Source: Serendipita indica DSM 11827
Taxonomy: Eukaryota; Basidiomycota; Agaricomycetes; Sebacinales; Serendipitaceae
Length of the DNA: 64,000 nucleotides
Direction of reading: 5' to 3'
Assembly: GCA_910890315.1 (NCBI GenBank)
Contig: CAJVGD010000011.1
Span: 558,001-622,000, forward strand
In this document: piece after piece, positions 1-11,687 of the stretch
Layout of the letters: every line of letters begins with the position of its first letter
Numbering within the stretch: the stretch's first letter is position 1
Notes under the pieces: model-generated
The model's database searches: none
The model's input: only the letters and a program-made list of their open reading frames with translations
What the model was told of the DNA's origin: nothing
Translations under genes and position numbers: made by a program

Positions 1-374
1 GGCAGCCTACGATTTGTTCAGAGCAGCCGTCCGACTTGGGTACGCCTTCTCGTCTTTGGATTGAGGATGCGTACTAATCTCGGTTGCAGGAAGCCTCTAG
101 CTTTCCATGCAGTCGGGTTTTCGGAGGAGAGCGTGGGATCTGTTCACCTGGAGCGAATGACGCAGATTGCAACAGAGATCTACGATTCGGCTCCACCTGA
201 CCCACTTTTGCCGGCCGGTGTGAACCCTTGTTCATTCCATAGTGCCTTGGACACAGTATGTGTACTATACCCTAGAAAGCCACATTTAACCCCTCTCAGG
301 TTCAACTCGCGAATACTTACTTGTCCATTGCAGAATCGCTTGGGAACCCACGGGCCGCGCTTCGACGGATCTAA
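1..374 (+). CDS. 3' end of a von Willebrand factor A (VWA) domain protein
   Basis: Partial gene whose 5' part lies outside the window. Three exons, 1-39, 90-255 and 300-374, join in one frame across two short GT-AG introns (40-89 and 256-299) and end at TAA 372-374. The joined tail starts AAYDLFRAAVRLGKPLAFHAVGF and ends VQLANTYLSIAESLGNPRAALRRI. The pattern of a hydrophobic strand (LAFHAVGF), a Met-rich helix (LERMTQIATEIYD) and a conserved ALDT-x-QLA-x-TYL helix matches, from memory, the C-terminal half of fungal VWA domains. The metal-binding DxSxS motif would lie upstream, so binding function cannot be judged. Family call is by eye only. Confidence 0.55.
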
Positions 375-486
375 CGGCTTAGTAATGCATATGTACTCCA
401 CGAGGTATACAACTGCTATTCCTGGATGAGAACACTCTGACGCAATACGAATCGATTCTTACCTTCCCCCCTCTGAGCCCTTCAGC

Positions 487-1442
487 ATGATCATCCTCAC
501 TGGAACGACAGGAAATCTGGGTAGCCGCGTATTGAAGAGCATACTGGCGCGAAAGTTGATCCCTCCATCTCAATTGATCATTTCGACGTCCAACCCGGAT
601 AAGGCACCTGATTTCGTTAAAGAATCGGGTGCTGAGATTCGTAAAGGCGACTTTCTGAACCCAGCATCTCTGGTAGAGACTTTTAGAGGTGGAGAAGTCC
701 TCTTCCTCGTCTCGTTTCCGAGTCCCTCGGTGGAGCGGTGGGAGTATCATAGAGCTGCCATTGACGCTGCCAAAGTCGTGGGAGTCAAGACGGTCATATA
801 CACGAGTTTGATGTTTGGAGGCGAGACGGGGATGAAGAGCGTGGCTGGCGTGCAGCAAGCTCACATCAAGACGGTCGATTATCTCGTAAACTCTGGGCTC
901 GACTATATCGTTATCAGTGAGGGTATATATGCAGAGAGCTGGTGGCTCTATGCTGGGTTCCTCAAGTTTGACCGCAACGATGCGAGCAAAGCGCCAATCG
1001 AGTTTGTGATGCCAGGTGACGGGGAGATGGCATGGGTGACCTGGGATGACCTGGGAGAGGCGACTGCGACGATTATGGCAAACTATGCAAGTCGAAAAGC
1101 CCCGCCTTTATTCGATGTTGACTGTGTTTGTAGAAGGAATACATTGGCCAGACTATCCGGCTGACTGGCTCACGAACGGCGACGATGAAACAAGTTGCAA
1201 CGCTCTTGGAAGAAAAGTCGGGACGCCCCGTCGAGGTGCGCATTGTAAGCCCCGAGGAGGCGGCTCGATACCACAAGGAGCGCAAAGTGGCATCCCCATT
1301 TTACATTGACAGCTGGAGTGGTTGGTTTAGTGGTATTAAAGGTGGTGAATGCGCCGTGGTAGATCCCACGCTGGAGAGGATCCTAGGCAGGAAGCCTCGC
1401 GGGATTGAAGAGATGGCCGACCAGCTCTTTGGCAAAGCATAA
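487..1442 (+). CDS. NmrA-like NAD(P)-binding Rossmann protein
   Basis: About 302 aa from two exons, 487-1086 and 1134-1442. The N-terminus MIILTGTTGNLGSRVL holds the GxxGxxG dinucleotide-binding loop of atypical short-chain dehydrogenases, followed by the GDFLNPASL and YTSLMFGG stretches usual in NmrA/quinone-oxidoreductase-2-like proteins. There is no clear YxxxK catalytic pair, so it may be a redox sensor or a reductase; I cannot tell which. The intron (1087-1133, 47 nt) begins GCAAGT and ends TTTGTAG: only this GC-AG splice joins TIMANY to KEYIGQTIRLTG, which keeps frame and restores the family's usual stretch before the C-terminal helix. Starting at the first ATG puts the Rossmann strand right at the N-terminus, as is normal for the family. 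Likely cytosolic. Confidence 0.8.
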
Positions 1443-1943
1443 AAAGAAGTAGAAAAGAGAGAAGTATTATGCGAAGCCGAGCTCCAAGGCCAAAGGTCCC
1501 GGGGTCAGAAAGAAGAGGGAGTTTGCGAAGACGCACGCGTTGTCCTGAAGGAGTATCCAATCCTTGGAGAGACCCAACTTTATCTTCAAGAATAAAACTG
1601 ATTTTATGGACGATAAAATGGCAGGTGAAGAGACGCGTCGGAGGACCTCGAGGTTCAAACTCCGATTGTTGACCACACCCGTTGGCCTCGAGCCACTCCT
1701 CCAGCGATTTCAAACACCCGCGACACCTCTTTACACAGTCTCAACGCGATACCTGGATTCAAGAATTACGAGTTATTCACGCGTATGTGGTTCAGCCGCG
1801 CACTGACCGCATGTTGAATGATGCTCACGAGACATTTGCACTCAATCAGACCACAATTCTCAATCTTTTTGAACAAAAATACATCGTAAACACTGTAGAA
1901 AACACTTTTACACGATTGCGGATCCCACAACATCGATTCAGGC
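1443..1943. other. Intergenic, no gene seen
   Basis: About 500 bp between the NmrA-like gene and the large membrane-protein gene. Only short overlapping reading frames on both strands without start context or family resemblance. It should hold the terminator of the first gene and the promoter of the second. Confidence 0.5.
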
Positions 1944-4900
1944 ATGGCGGATGCTCCTCCATTGCCCGACCAACCTCTGCCGCCGTGGATGAGCTACTCG
2001 CTCATCACATATCCAGATGGAACTCAGGATTACACAATTGTTGACCTTCCATTAACCTACTATGGTCCCTCGGTACGTCGAGCCTGCTCTACCAAACCAT
2101 TCGCTGACGTACATCCGTAGATACCATTGGGAACAGACTACACGTACGGAGGCTCAGAGTCTCCTGTCGAGACTGCCGGGCCAACACCAGCACCAACCAG
2201 CGACGCTCCACAACCGACACCAGAGCCGGTGACCGTAACCTTCATCCCGGAACCAGTCACGGTCACTGTGACTGTCACAGTGACAGAAACAGTCCAGGCT
2301 GCTCCGACTCCAATAGTTCCTCCGCCCTTTTCTTCGTCATCTCCGACGCTTTCGACGTTTCCGACATTCTCGACATTCGCTCCTATACCAAGTGGAGGAA
2401 GCAGTGTTCCCTCTTTCCCCTCTTTCTCCAGTCCTCCCACTCCTACACCGCAATCTACCGCGTCTTCATCATCTCCAACCCCGATCATCCCATTGCCGCC
2501 GGGCGGTTCGACCTCGAGCTCGAATGGCCCTTCAAGCTCCAGTTCGAATATCCCGTCAAGTTCTAGCATCGGTAATACCAGCACATCTTCAACGCCAACA
2601 CCAGCCCCGTCCTCTTCCTCTTCCACTACTCGTGGCGTTCCTGAATCGGCGGTACCGACGGTTGCAGGGACGTCTCGAAACTACCTAGGGCTTGCACCTG
2701 GCGCATTTCTTGGAGTTATTCTCGCCATCGTCTTCTCATTATTGCTCCTCTTATGCTGTCTATTCATTTGGTGCCGACGTCGACGACGGCAAAATCGACG
2801 ACCACCCATCACCCTTCTCTCGACTCCACCAAATGAGTACGGTTCTCGACTTTTAGCAGGAGATAGAGATCCTACGCGAGAAGATCTTACCTATCCATAT
2901 GGCAATCACAACCGAGAGTACCGACGCAGTCAAATAGCAATGATGCGTGCTAGGGGTGAACTCGATGACGAATGGGAAGACCGAATGCACAGTCCATCCA
3001 TGCGCTCCGCATCGATTCGAATACCAGATGACGATGTGGGGACTACGTACGGGATTCGTGACCGAGCATTGGTAGCTGCAGGCGTCGGATTGCCATATGC
3101 ATACTCTCGTGTGCCTCGTGATTCACCTCGTGATACTCCGAGCGTGAAGACCGGTATGAGGAGTATTGCAGAGTCTAGCAACGTTGCAACCGTGACACCG
3201 GGGAATATGGGCGGTGCCGGACTACTCGTCACCAATCCCGACGAGCACCGCACCTCTCCAACGCCGCGTAAGGATACGCAGTCGACAGATGCCACAAACG
3301 ACTCTTCTGCCTTGCACATGTACGCAGCTGGTGGTCGAAGTCGCATGGATTCCGACGAGTCGGGCAACTTTTTCTACCCGCGGACGTCAGAAGGCGAGGG
3401 ACCTTCTCCAATGGCATCGAGCTCGGATCTTCACTTCCTTCAAAGATTCACCACACCCGCTGCCGCAGCTGGAGCCGCGGTCGTTATTACCGATCAAAGG
3501 ACCGGTGGTTCTGGACGCGGAAGTGGCTCTAGCGGTGGACACCCAAGCAGCGCACCGCATACCCGGAATCTCGAGGATATACCAGGGACAGCCATTGCGT
3601 ATCCGGAGAGCCCTGTTTCCGACACGCGAGAAAACGAGCAACTCATGCAAGAAGGCACAGATGGAAATCAGAGCGTTGGAACCTATCACGACATGTCGTC
3701 AGGCAGACATAGTCGTTCCACCCGTGAGAGCGCTCTCAGTCGGTGGACAAACGATAGGACGGATCGCTCGACACGCACGGCACAACAGCCACCCATCTTC
3801 CAGAGGATACTCAACAAAGTCATGGGCACTTCGTCCTCCCAGCCCTCATTCGCCATCATACCGCCTTCAGATCCTTTCGAACATCAAGTGCAGCCTTCTC
3901 TTCAAGATCAACAAACTAGAGATCGCGTACACGCTCGTATTAGTAGCCGAGACTTTGATTTTGGCGGTGGACTTCTCTTCCCTCGCCCACCAATCCATAC
4001 TGGTTACTCGAGCGCTAGCGCGAGCACGGCACGGGATGATATGAGAAAGTGGGGTGGCGTTCTTCCGTCGCGTTGGTCTTCCGGCACTGGAAACCGGACA
4101 CCCGTCAACGGAGCAGAAGCATCGTCGATGAGAAATGTTCCTACCAGTTCTGCCCCTGGTGAACCCGCTGCAGCCCCGTCACAGATGGAACAAGGAAATG
4201 CTCGGTCTGGGCCATTGGTAGGCACGCCAATTCGTTCTCACCAGGACCTGCAAACACAGATGAGGGAGCGTACTCCGACCACTACCCCGATTCCTCTTAT
4301 GGGCTTTGGACTTCGCCCGCCGCCGCCATCTGCGTATCCAATCGAACGTACTGTATCAGGTGTCTCATCCGGTACTGGTCGCTCGACAGTATACTATGAC
4401 GCTCACTCGAGGATGAGTACGCCAATGGGCACTGTCAGCACGAGCCGCGAGCACGCAACGACCCCTGTCGCTCGTCTAGAGTCTCCACCACCGCAACCTA
4501 TCGGAGCTCTCCGCTCTGCGCGGAGTGCCGCATCTCTTCAATCAGCTGGCTCCGGTCCAGCACCCCCAGGTCTTTTCGTCACGCCGTCTGGACAAGACGA
4601 AGACATTCTTGACGAGGCTCCACCAATGCCTATACGTGACGTCCGTCAAGCAAGATCGCTCAATACCATTCTCTCCGTTAGCAGTGCAGAGACGTATGAT
4701 ACTGCGAACCCTCCACCGTCCATCGGGCGTGCCTTCCTCCGAGATGAAAACATCAGGTTCCCACCACCAGGTCTCGATCCGGCGCCACGAACCTTGCGTT
4801 CCGTGCCATCGGATATCACTCCTTCAGAAGCCGCTGATGCTGACTTATCGGCAGGGTATCGAACAGGAAGCATTGGTGGTAGTTGGCCTCGCGATAGAGA

Positions 4901-6183
4901 CAACGTGATTCATGAGGACGAGGATATCCTAGAGGATGAGCCGCCGATGGCTGCTACGCAGTGGCGTGTACTTTCTGCATACCCCAATTCGGAGACTGGA
5001 AGTAGAGGCGGTAGTGTCAGAACTGGGAACACTGGTCGCGAGATGGGTGAACGACCCGATTGGAGACTCACTCTGGGACAGGTACGCTTGAAAGTTGCCT
5101 GAAGCTTTTCGCTATTGCTAACCATCCTGACAGTCTGTTATTCTCAACAATGCTCAGGGGACAGGAAGTTCTCGCAATTCGCAATTTGATAGCGTTCTCG
5201 CCCCGCATCACGAACAGGCTAGCCAAGCTGGCTCTGGATCCCAAAACTCGCGCGGTAGCTCCAATCGCACAAACGCCAGCCACTCTCGGGATATTCATTC
5301 ACTTCGTGCCGAGGAGATTGGGGGAACTGGCGGCTCCGGTGGCTCCAATCAGTCAAAACCATCCCGACGCTCGGTCTCGGAACATGGTGCCTACAACTAT
5401 TCATCTGAGACGGTGGGTGAAGGCGCAGCGCTTCTCAGTGCATTCGGATCTGGACCAGGATCGCGACCATGGAGCAATATTGGTCGCAGTCACGATACAA
5501 CCAATACCGGTGGTGCCGTCATCTCTCCATCTCCTCGTCGGTTCTCCTTCTGGAAGCGAGAAGGCAGAGAAAGTCCCCGCCCACCAAGTCAACAAGCACC
5601 TCGTGCGAGTACTCCTCCAACCGCACCCCTCGCAACAACCACCCCTGGTATTCGCCTTGTTGGTTCCTCGCGATCGGCCAGCATGGACCAAGTTCCCATT
5701 ACCCAAAATTGGTCGTCACAAGCGATTCCTCGGGATGTCACGCCCGCAGATGGTCGTCGAGGCTCTCAGACGCACTCCTTTGTCTATCGCGAGTCACCTC
5801 TCCATGCATATTCACCCCTCCGCTCTGCTTCCCCTGGTCCTTCGCACGCACACTCGCTCTCAGGAGGAGGAAGTCATGATCATCATTCACTGCCGAGTAT
5901 GAGCTTGGACCACAGCCATACGCATGGTACGCACGGTCAAGAGACGACGCTGGCAACGATGACCGAGGCAATGACGGATGATCACGAGCACGAAATGCCG
6001 CCAGAGATACCGCTTTCAGATATGGAGCAGATACTGCAAGAGCATAGGCTTCCTGATGTCGGTGGCGGAGGCGAACCCAAGATTGTCAACGAGGACATCG
6101 CGCGTGAAAAGCTCCTGCAGGGGCGAACGTCACCGCCGACTACCTCTGCTTGGGCAGAGGCTTCGCGATGGCAGCAGCTATGA
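1944..6183 (+). CDS. Large single-pass membrane protein, Ser/Thr/Pro-rich ectodomain
   Basis: About 1379 aa from exons 1944-2072, 2121-5081 and 5134-6183; both introns (48 and 52 nt) are phase 0 with GT-AG ends. Residues 1-43 (MADAPPLPDQPLPPWMSYSL onward) lead to a Thr/Pro/Ser-rich stretch including a (TV)n run, then one strongly hydrophobic segment at about residues 233-256 (LGLAPGAFLGVILAIVF and on to LFIWC), followed at once by a basic stop-transfer RRRRRQNRR. The remaining roughly 1100 residues are low-complexity, rich in S, P, R and G. The layout resembles fungal mucin-like sensors (outside-in, Mid2/Wsc style), but there is no WSC domain and no clear cleaved signal peptide. Insertion is probably by the transmembrane helix itself. 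Function unknown; a cell-wall or surface sensor role is inference. Confidence 0.75.
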
Positions 6184-6435
6184 TTGAAGTGTTTCCCAAT
6201 GGACTAGCATGCCGCGAGCCGCGTGCATTTTCATGATTTGTCCGTTTTCGTCTCTTTTGTCTTATTGTAGTTATCTCTTGCTTATTTTACAATGATTTCG
6301 CTCGATATTTCGCTCGATAGATCGTTGGTCGAGGGCAAACAAACCTTGGCGCCTTGCACTTTTGGCGCGCTCCTAACTTGTGCTCTCCCATCTCCAGACT
6401 ACACCAAGGACGTCAGTGTATCTAAGTTGGGAATC

Positions 6436-9400
6436 ATGAATGGTCCCATATCGACTGGTCCTGGACTGCGTTTGCTCGTACTCGGTGAGTCCGTCACACC
6501 CACGAGTAGATCAAGACTCATGGTGACGAGTTTAGATGGAGGGGACACACGATCTATATCTCAACTCGTTATTCTTGATCAAATTATGAAACGAGTCTCT
6601 TGGAAGGACGATCCACAGCATGAAGAGTGCATCAAACCTTGCGAGTTTTTCGATCTTGTCATGGGAGTAGGCACCGGAGCGTAAGTTGCCTTTCTCATCA
6701 AAACCCCAAATTCAGAGTTTGTAGTGTCATCGCCATGCTTCTAGTCGTCTGTCGTGCAACGATACCAGAGGCTAAGCGGCTGTTCTTCGAATTCTGCAAA
6801 GACGTGTTTCAAGACGGGCAAATGTCTGCGACCGAACGAACGAAGAGGCTCGAGTCGGCATTAGAAAACATTCTGTCGCAAAAGGGACTATCACCGGACA
6901 CAATGTTACTCGAGCAAAGTCGGGATAAAGATCGTAGTCTCTTGTTCGTCAAGACTCCTTTCTCTATAGCCATACTGACCAACCCGCAGGGTCATTGGTG
7001 CCACAAGTGCGGCAAACCTCCAGCTGTGTCGTCGCTTTCGAACATACCGGTCATGTGATGCACAGGACGACGTTTCGATCCTCGATGCCATCCATGCTTC
7101 TTGTGCTCACGCCAACTTTATCAATTCAGCCTTTGTGGGCAAGTCTACATTTTCCGAGGAGTATACAGGGACAAAGTTCTTCTTTACCAACCCAGCGCGT
7201 GAAGCGATTCAGGAAGCGCGCAGTCATTTTGGTCCGATGGCACAGGTGGCTTGTGTTCTCAGTTTGGGATACACGGGTTACGAGACGTGGTCCGCAAGTA
7301 CGTCTGGCTCTCGAACGGCGCTGCTCGATGTGGATCAAACAGTTGCACGGGAAACAGAACGGATAGCCACTGAATTAGAGAGGCAATTGGGTACGAGGAA
7401 TGTTTTCTTTCGGTTCGCTGTGGAGAAGGGATTAGAGTCGCCTATTGTGGAAGTCTCACCAATGTCGATCGGAGCCATCAAGTCGACTACTGAGAGCTAT
7501 CTGGGTCAGCCGCGCGTGAGCTCTCTAATAGATCAATATGTCGCCACCTCAAGCCATCCTGGTGTGCTCACCATTAGTGCCATGTGTGAGCAGTCCATTT
7601 CCTCACATTCCTTCTCATATAAACTTTGCATCCAGGCGCATTGCAGTCAAAACCATTGACCGTCATCCAGGGTTTGCCTCCTCTTTCCAAGTTTCATGTC
7701 GTGAGACAGCGACAGTTGGCTCTCATCGCAGAATCTCTGTTCAGTGAAGAGGATGGACAAGCTATGGTAGCCGTGACAGGAGCTGGAGGCACCGGAAAAA
7801 CTCAGCTGGTCGCCCGATTTGTTCGAGACTATCGACATAAGTAAGCAAGGCCCATGTCAGCATTGAGTAGCACTCATCATACTGGCAGATTCCCCAATGT
7901 ATTATTCCTGGATGCAAGTTCGACCCAGACGATCCGCAGCTCACTCATTGCAAGAGCTCGCGACCTGGGCCACTTTTGCAAGTCTGTCGAGGAGGTACTC
8001 GATACCCTGACACGTTGGGACGACGCGTCTAATGGCCCGTGGTTGATGGTTTTCGATAAATTGGACGACAAGGATATCGTAATTCGGAACTTCATACCAA
8101 GCTGCGAGCATGGATCAATCATAATTACCAGCAGGCTGAATGACATGGGCCAACTATCGCATCATCATGTGAAGCTGGATACCATGGATCCCAACGAGGC
8201 CGCTTCGACGCTACTGAAGGCTGCTTTGGGTCCTTCAACCGTTCCGACTCCCGCTGAGTTCGATTTGGGCCTAGAGATTGCAGAGCAGCTGGGATATCTC
8301 CCAGTAGTTCTTGTGCAAGCAGGTTGCTATATCCATTCGACGCGCCGTCTCCACCAGTTCCTCGATATGTTGCAAATGAGTCGCCACAAGGTACTTACGC
8401 AATCCATTAAAGCAAGAGACGCATATGAACACAACGTATATGCGATGATTGATGTGACGTTGGATTCATTGTCGAAACGGGCTCAAAATTTCTATTATCT
8501 ACTCTCATTTGCACATCATCGAGACCTCCCACGCCCTTTGATCAAGCTGGCTGCTCAATATCACTTTCTTCTCGAATCCCTGACCCTCTTGGAGCGACGC
8601 CCCGACTTTTCGGAAACGACGGAACTCTTATACGACACCTTATCCCCCTCAAGAGAATGGCAGGATCATGAATTCGACGACCTCGTTGTCGAGCTCCAAC
8701 GAGCTTCGTTGATGACCGTCGAAGAATGTAATGGTGTCGTCACACTCAACTGTAATTCGCTGCTGTTGGCGTGTTCGCAGGAGAGGTTATCGCAAAGCGA
8801 GAAGCTCATGTACGCGCGTGCTATGAGCCGCATCATTGCATCTGGTACGACGACGGCTGGAGTCGCGCTGCACGAGTACTTGGTGCCCCATATTCGTGCA
8901 CTCAAGGGATACTGGAATCAGCTCGAAGTCAACGATCGCGCAGGCTTCGCGGATCATCTCGCGTGGCCAGGCATTGCCGACGAGTGCGTTCAGATATGGG
9001 AAAGCATCCGGGATGAAGTCGAGGCCGCATCAGGCCCCACGAGCGAAGCGTTGATGGTTGTATTGAGGCGGTTATCCAACGCATATGTTTTGCAGGGTGA
9101 TAACAAGCGCCACGAGCATACAGAGGAATCTATACGTCGCCTCCAAAGTGTCCTCGAAGAAAGAACAATCTCTACCCACGAGCCAGATCCTTTGACTCCA
9201 GTCTCGGCCAATGACCACATGTCAGATGCACCCACTGGTATGGCCGTGGCATTATCTTCTTTAGAGTCCCAAGTTCAGTATTTCAAAATTCAGGGGTCGT
9301 GGAAGGAGGTTATACGCGTCGGGAGGCAAATTCTCAACATACGTGATGGCTACTTCAATTCTGACCGCCATGCCACCCTACATACACTGCGACTCCTCGC

Positions 9401-11513
9401 AGTAGCGCATGAAAAGCTGAATCATTATGCGGACGCTAAGGCCCTTTGGACGAGGATTCTCGAATCTCAAGGTGATTCAATACCGAAGGAAGAACACAGT
9501 ACAACGCTTCAACACCTCATTTCCTGCTGTGAAATACTCAAGAGTTATACCGACTTGGAGGCTGCGTTGGAAGAGTTGATCGATTTGCAGCTGGGCGACG
9601 AGAGTACATCGCGAGAGGCCATTGAGGAGACGACGTTGCGACTGCGGATGACATACGAGAAAACCCAACGTCACTTCAAGATCGATCATCTTCTAAAGCG
9701 CATTTTAGACACTAATCGCGAGCGACAATGTCCCCAGGATGTTATTTGTGCGGATATTGACCGCCTAGCTACTTATTACGGTGATTATGGAGAGTCTTCA
9801 AAGGAGGAGGAATATCTCAACTTGCTGATTCAAGAACAAAAGGCGCTATATGGTGTGCGCCATGTATCTACTGTACGCACAATGCGCCGTCTTTTGTCCT
9901 TGCTTGTTCATCTGGGCCGAGAGGAGGAAGCAGCGCAACTGCGAAAGCTGATAGAGAGTATTACGCTATCGCAAAATGCACTAGATAGGACTGAGCATCT
10001 CAAACGTGGCATCGAGGACAACATCCATGGGTCCCATATTCCTGAAGCACTCGCAGGTCTCACTGCCCTCTTGATTTCAACAGAGCCTGCGGGTTCCGAG
10101 CACATAGACGTTTTAGAGTGGGCCGCAAATACCTATGAGACAATCGGGTATCACAGAAACGCAGAGACACTATGGCGAGATGTTCTCCAAGTTCTCCGTC
10201 GCGACAGCATCGCAAACGAACCGAGTATTCGAGTTATTCTTAACCGAATAGCTCATGCTTGCGAAATGCAAGCGAAATATACAGAATCTATCGTCGAGCT
10301 CCTTCAGTTGTTGGACATGGAGCCTGTGGACGATTACGAAGGACGCGTCTCTATCATGGAGCGTATTGCTACTGATTACGAGTCTTGTTCTGATTGGACA
10401 TCTGCCGAGCAAATGCGAGAAAATATCGTGGACGTGACAAGAAAAAAGGTTGGAATTACGCACGACAACTATTGGTCAACCCTGTGCAAGTTGCTGACGC
10501 TGCGTTTGTCTCAAGGGAAGCCGAAGGAGGCATGGAATCCCCTTGTTACATACCTATCTAGGCTGCTACTACGCGACATCCATAACCGAGAGGCATACCT
10601 TCTACTCGTCGACATCTGTCGAGGCCTGGGTGAGGAAGAAACAACAACTATGTGGGCCAAGTCAATTCAAAAGGAATACAGCTACCTGCAAGTGTCCCTA
10701 GTCACTGGGATATGCTCCCACGTGCAGCGACTTGGCTCTTCTGCGGTTAAGCCGGTTGTAGTCCCTCTTATTATGGGCTACTGCGGTCTGCTAGAAGAAT
10801 CGATTACGACAGTAGTCTCGCCGAAAATTGATGATAGTGCGGTGAGGGCGCTAGTACTTGGGGTAGAAGTCCTCGACCGAGCCTATGAAGCGTACGGTCA
10901 AGACGCGCCAATTGTGCGTGTCTGGCGCCTAATACTGGCAGCCAAGTCTGCAAAGCAAAAGCTGGAAATTGCAACGTCCTGTGATGTGGCTTCTCGCTAT
11001 GCTAGCACCGAGATTGTTTTGCAAAATCTCATCGACCACACTCCTGAAGCCGACACTGTAATCGCACCGAGAGACTTGCTTTCTAGACTCTCTTCGATAC
11101 AATCTAGACGTTCTCTGCGCGATGACGATGTCCGAGCATGGTCCAGCTTTGAAAAGGCGAGCGACGAAGGAGATGTGGAGGCGCAGCGTACCTATCTCCG
11201 CGATCCGGTATTCAAGAGTCGGGTCGAACGCCTTATTAAGAGCCATCAATCTCATAACAACACGGATGCCGCACTTCAGAAACTCCACACCCTCTCATCC
11301 GTCCAACGATCCGTCCTGGGCATTGCCAGCGCAGAGACCCTCTTCACCATTGACCAGACGCTCCAAATATGCAAAGAAGAGCGGCGCTTCCAAGAGGCCG
11401 AGCAACTCCTTCGCCAGTGCAAAGAAGTTGCTACGAGGGAGGATGGAGGTGCCTTCTTTGCGATTGCCGTTCGGGAGGCCAAAGTCCGCCAATGGGCGGC
11501 AGAGGCTTCATAA
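6436..11513 (+). CDS. NLR-like protein: patatin-like domain, NB-ARC/NACHT-type NTPase, TPR repeats (copy 1)
   Basis: About 1612 aa; exons 6436-6484, 6536-6680, 6725-6943, 6990-7585, 7636-7840 and 7889-11513 join in frame (the 6944 donor is the least certain). N-terminal patatin-like domain: LRLLVLDGGDTRSISQL is the oxyanion-loop region and FDLVMGVGTGAVIAM the nucleophile elbow. The P-loop is GAGGTGKTQL, the Walker B-like strand LMVFDKLDD, followed by SIIITSR and LGYLPVVLVQAG, the order expected of STAND NTPases. The C-terminal roughly 900 residues are helical TPR-like repeats. By position the catalytic Ser of GxSxG is Gly, and the Asp-Gly of the second catalytic motif reads TGT (EEYTGTKFFFTNP), so lipase activity is doubtful. 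Fungal NLRs of this make-up are thought to act in non-self recognition or programmed cell death. A paralogue lies on the other strand at 24266-28699. Confidence 0.85.
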
Positions 11514-11687
11514 ATGTAGGAAAAATAGCTTGAGAAATCTTTATTCTTCCACGAAACTAGATACAATGGGAAGTAGACAAATAATGACAGCAACAGCTCA
11601 GAAAAAGACAAATGTAAGGGTTATCATGATAAAGAGACTACAAGGTATAGCAAGTCCTTGTCTTTTGGGTGACGCGAAAACAGCACG

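Noticed and set aside
1640-1680. A GGTTCAAACTCC stretch resembling a tRNA B box, with a weak A-box-like TGGCAGG upstream
   Set aside because: The T-stem does not pair properly and no acceptor stem can be drawn at the expected distance; no anticodon arm found on either strand.
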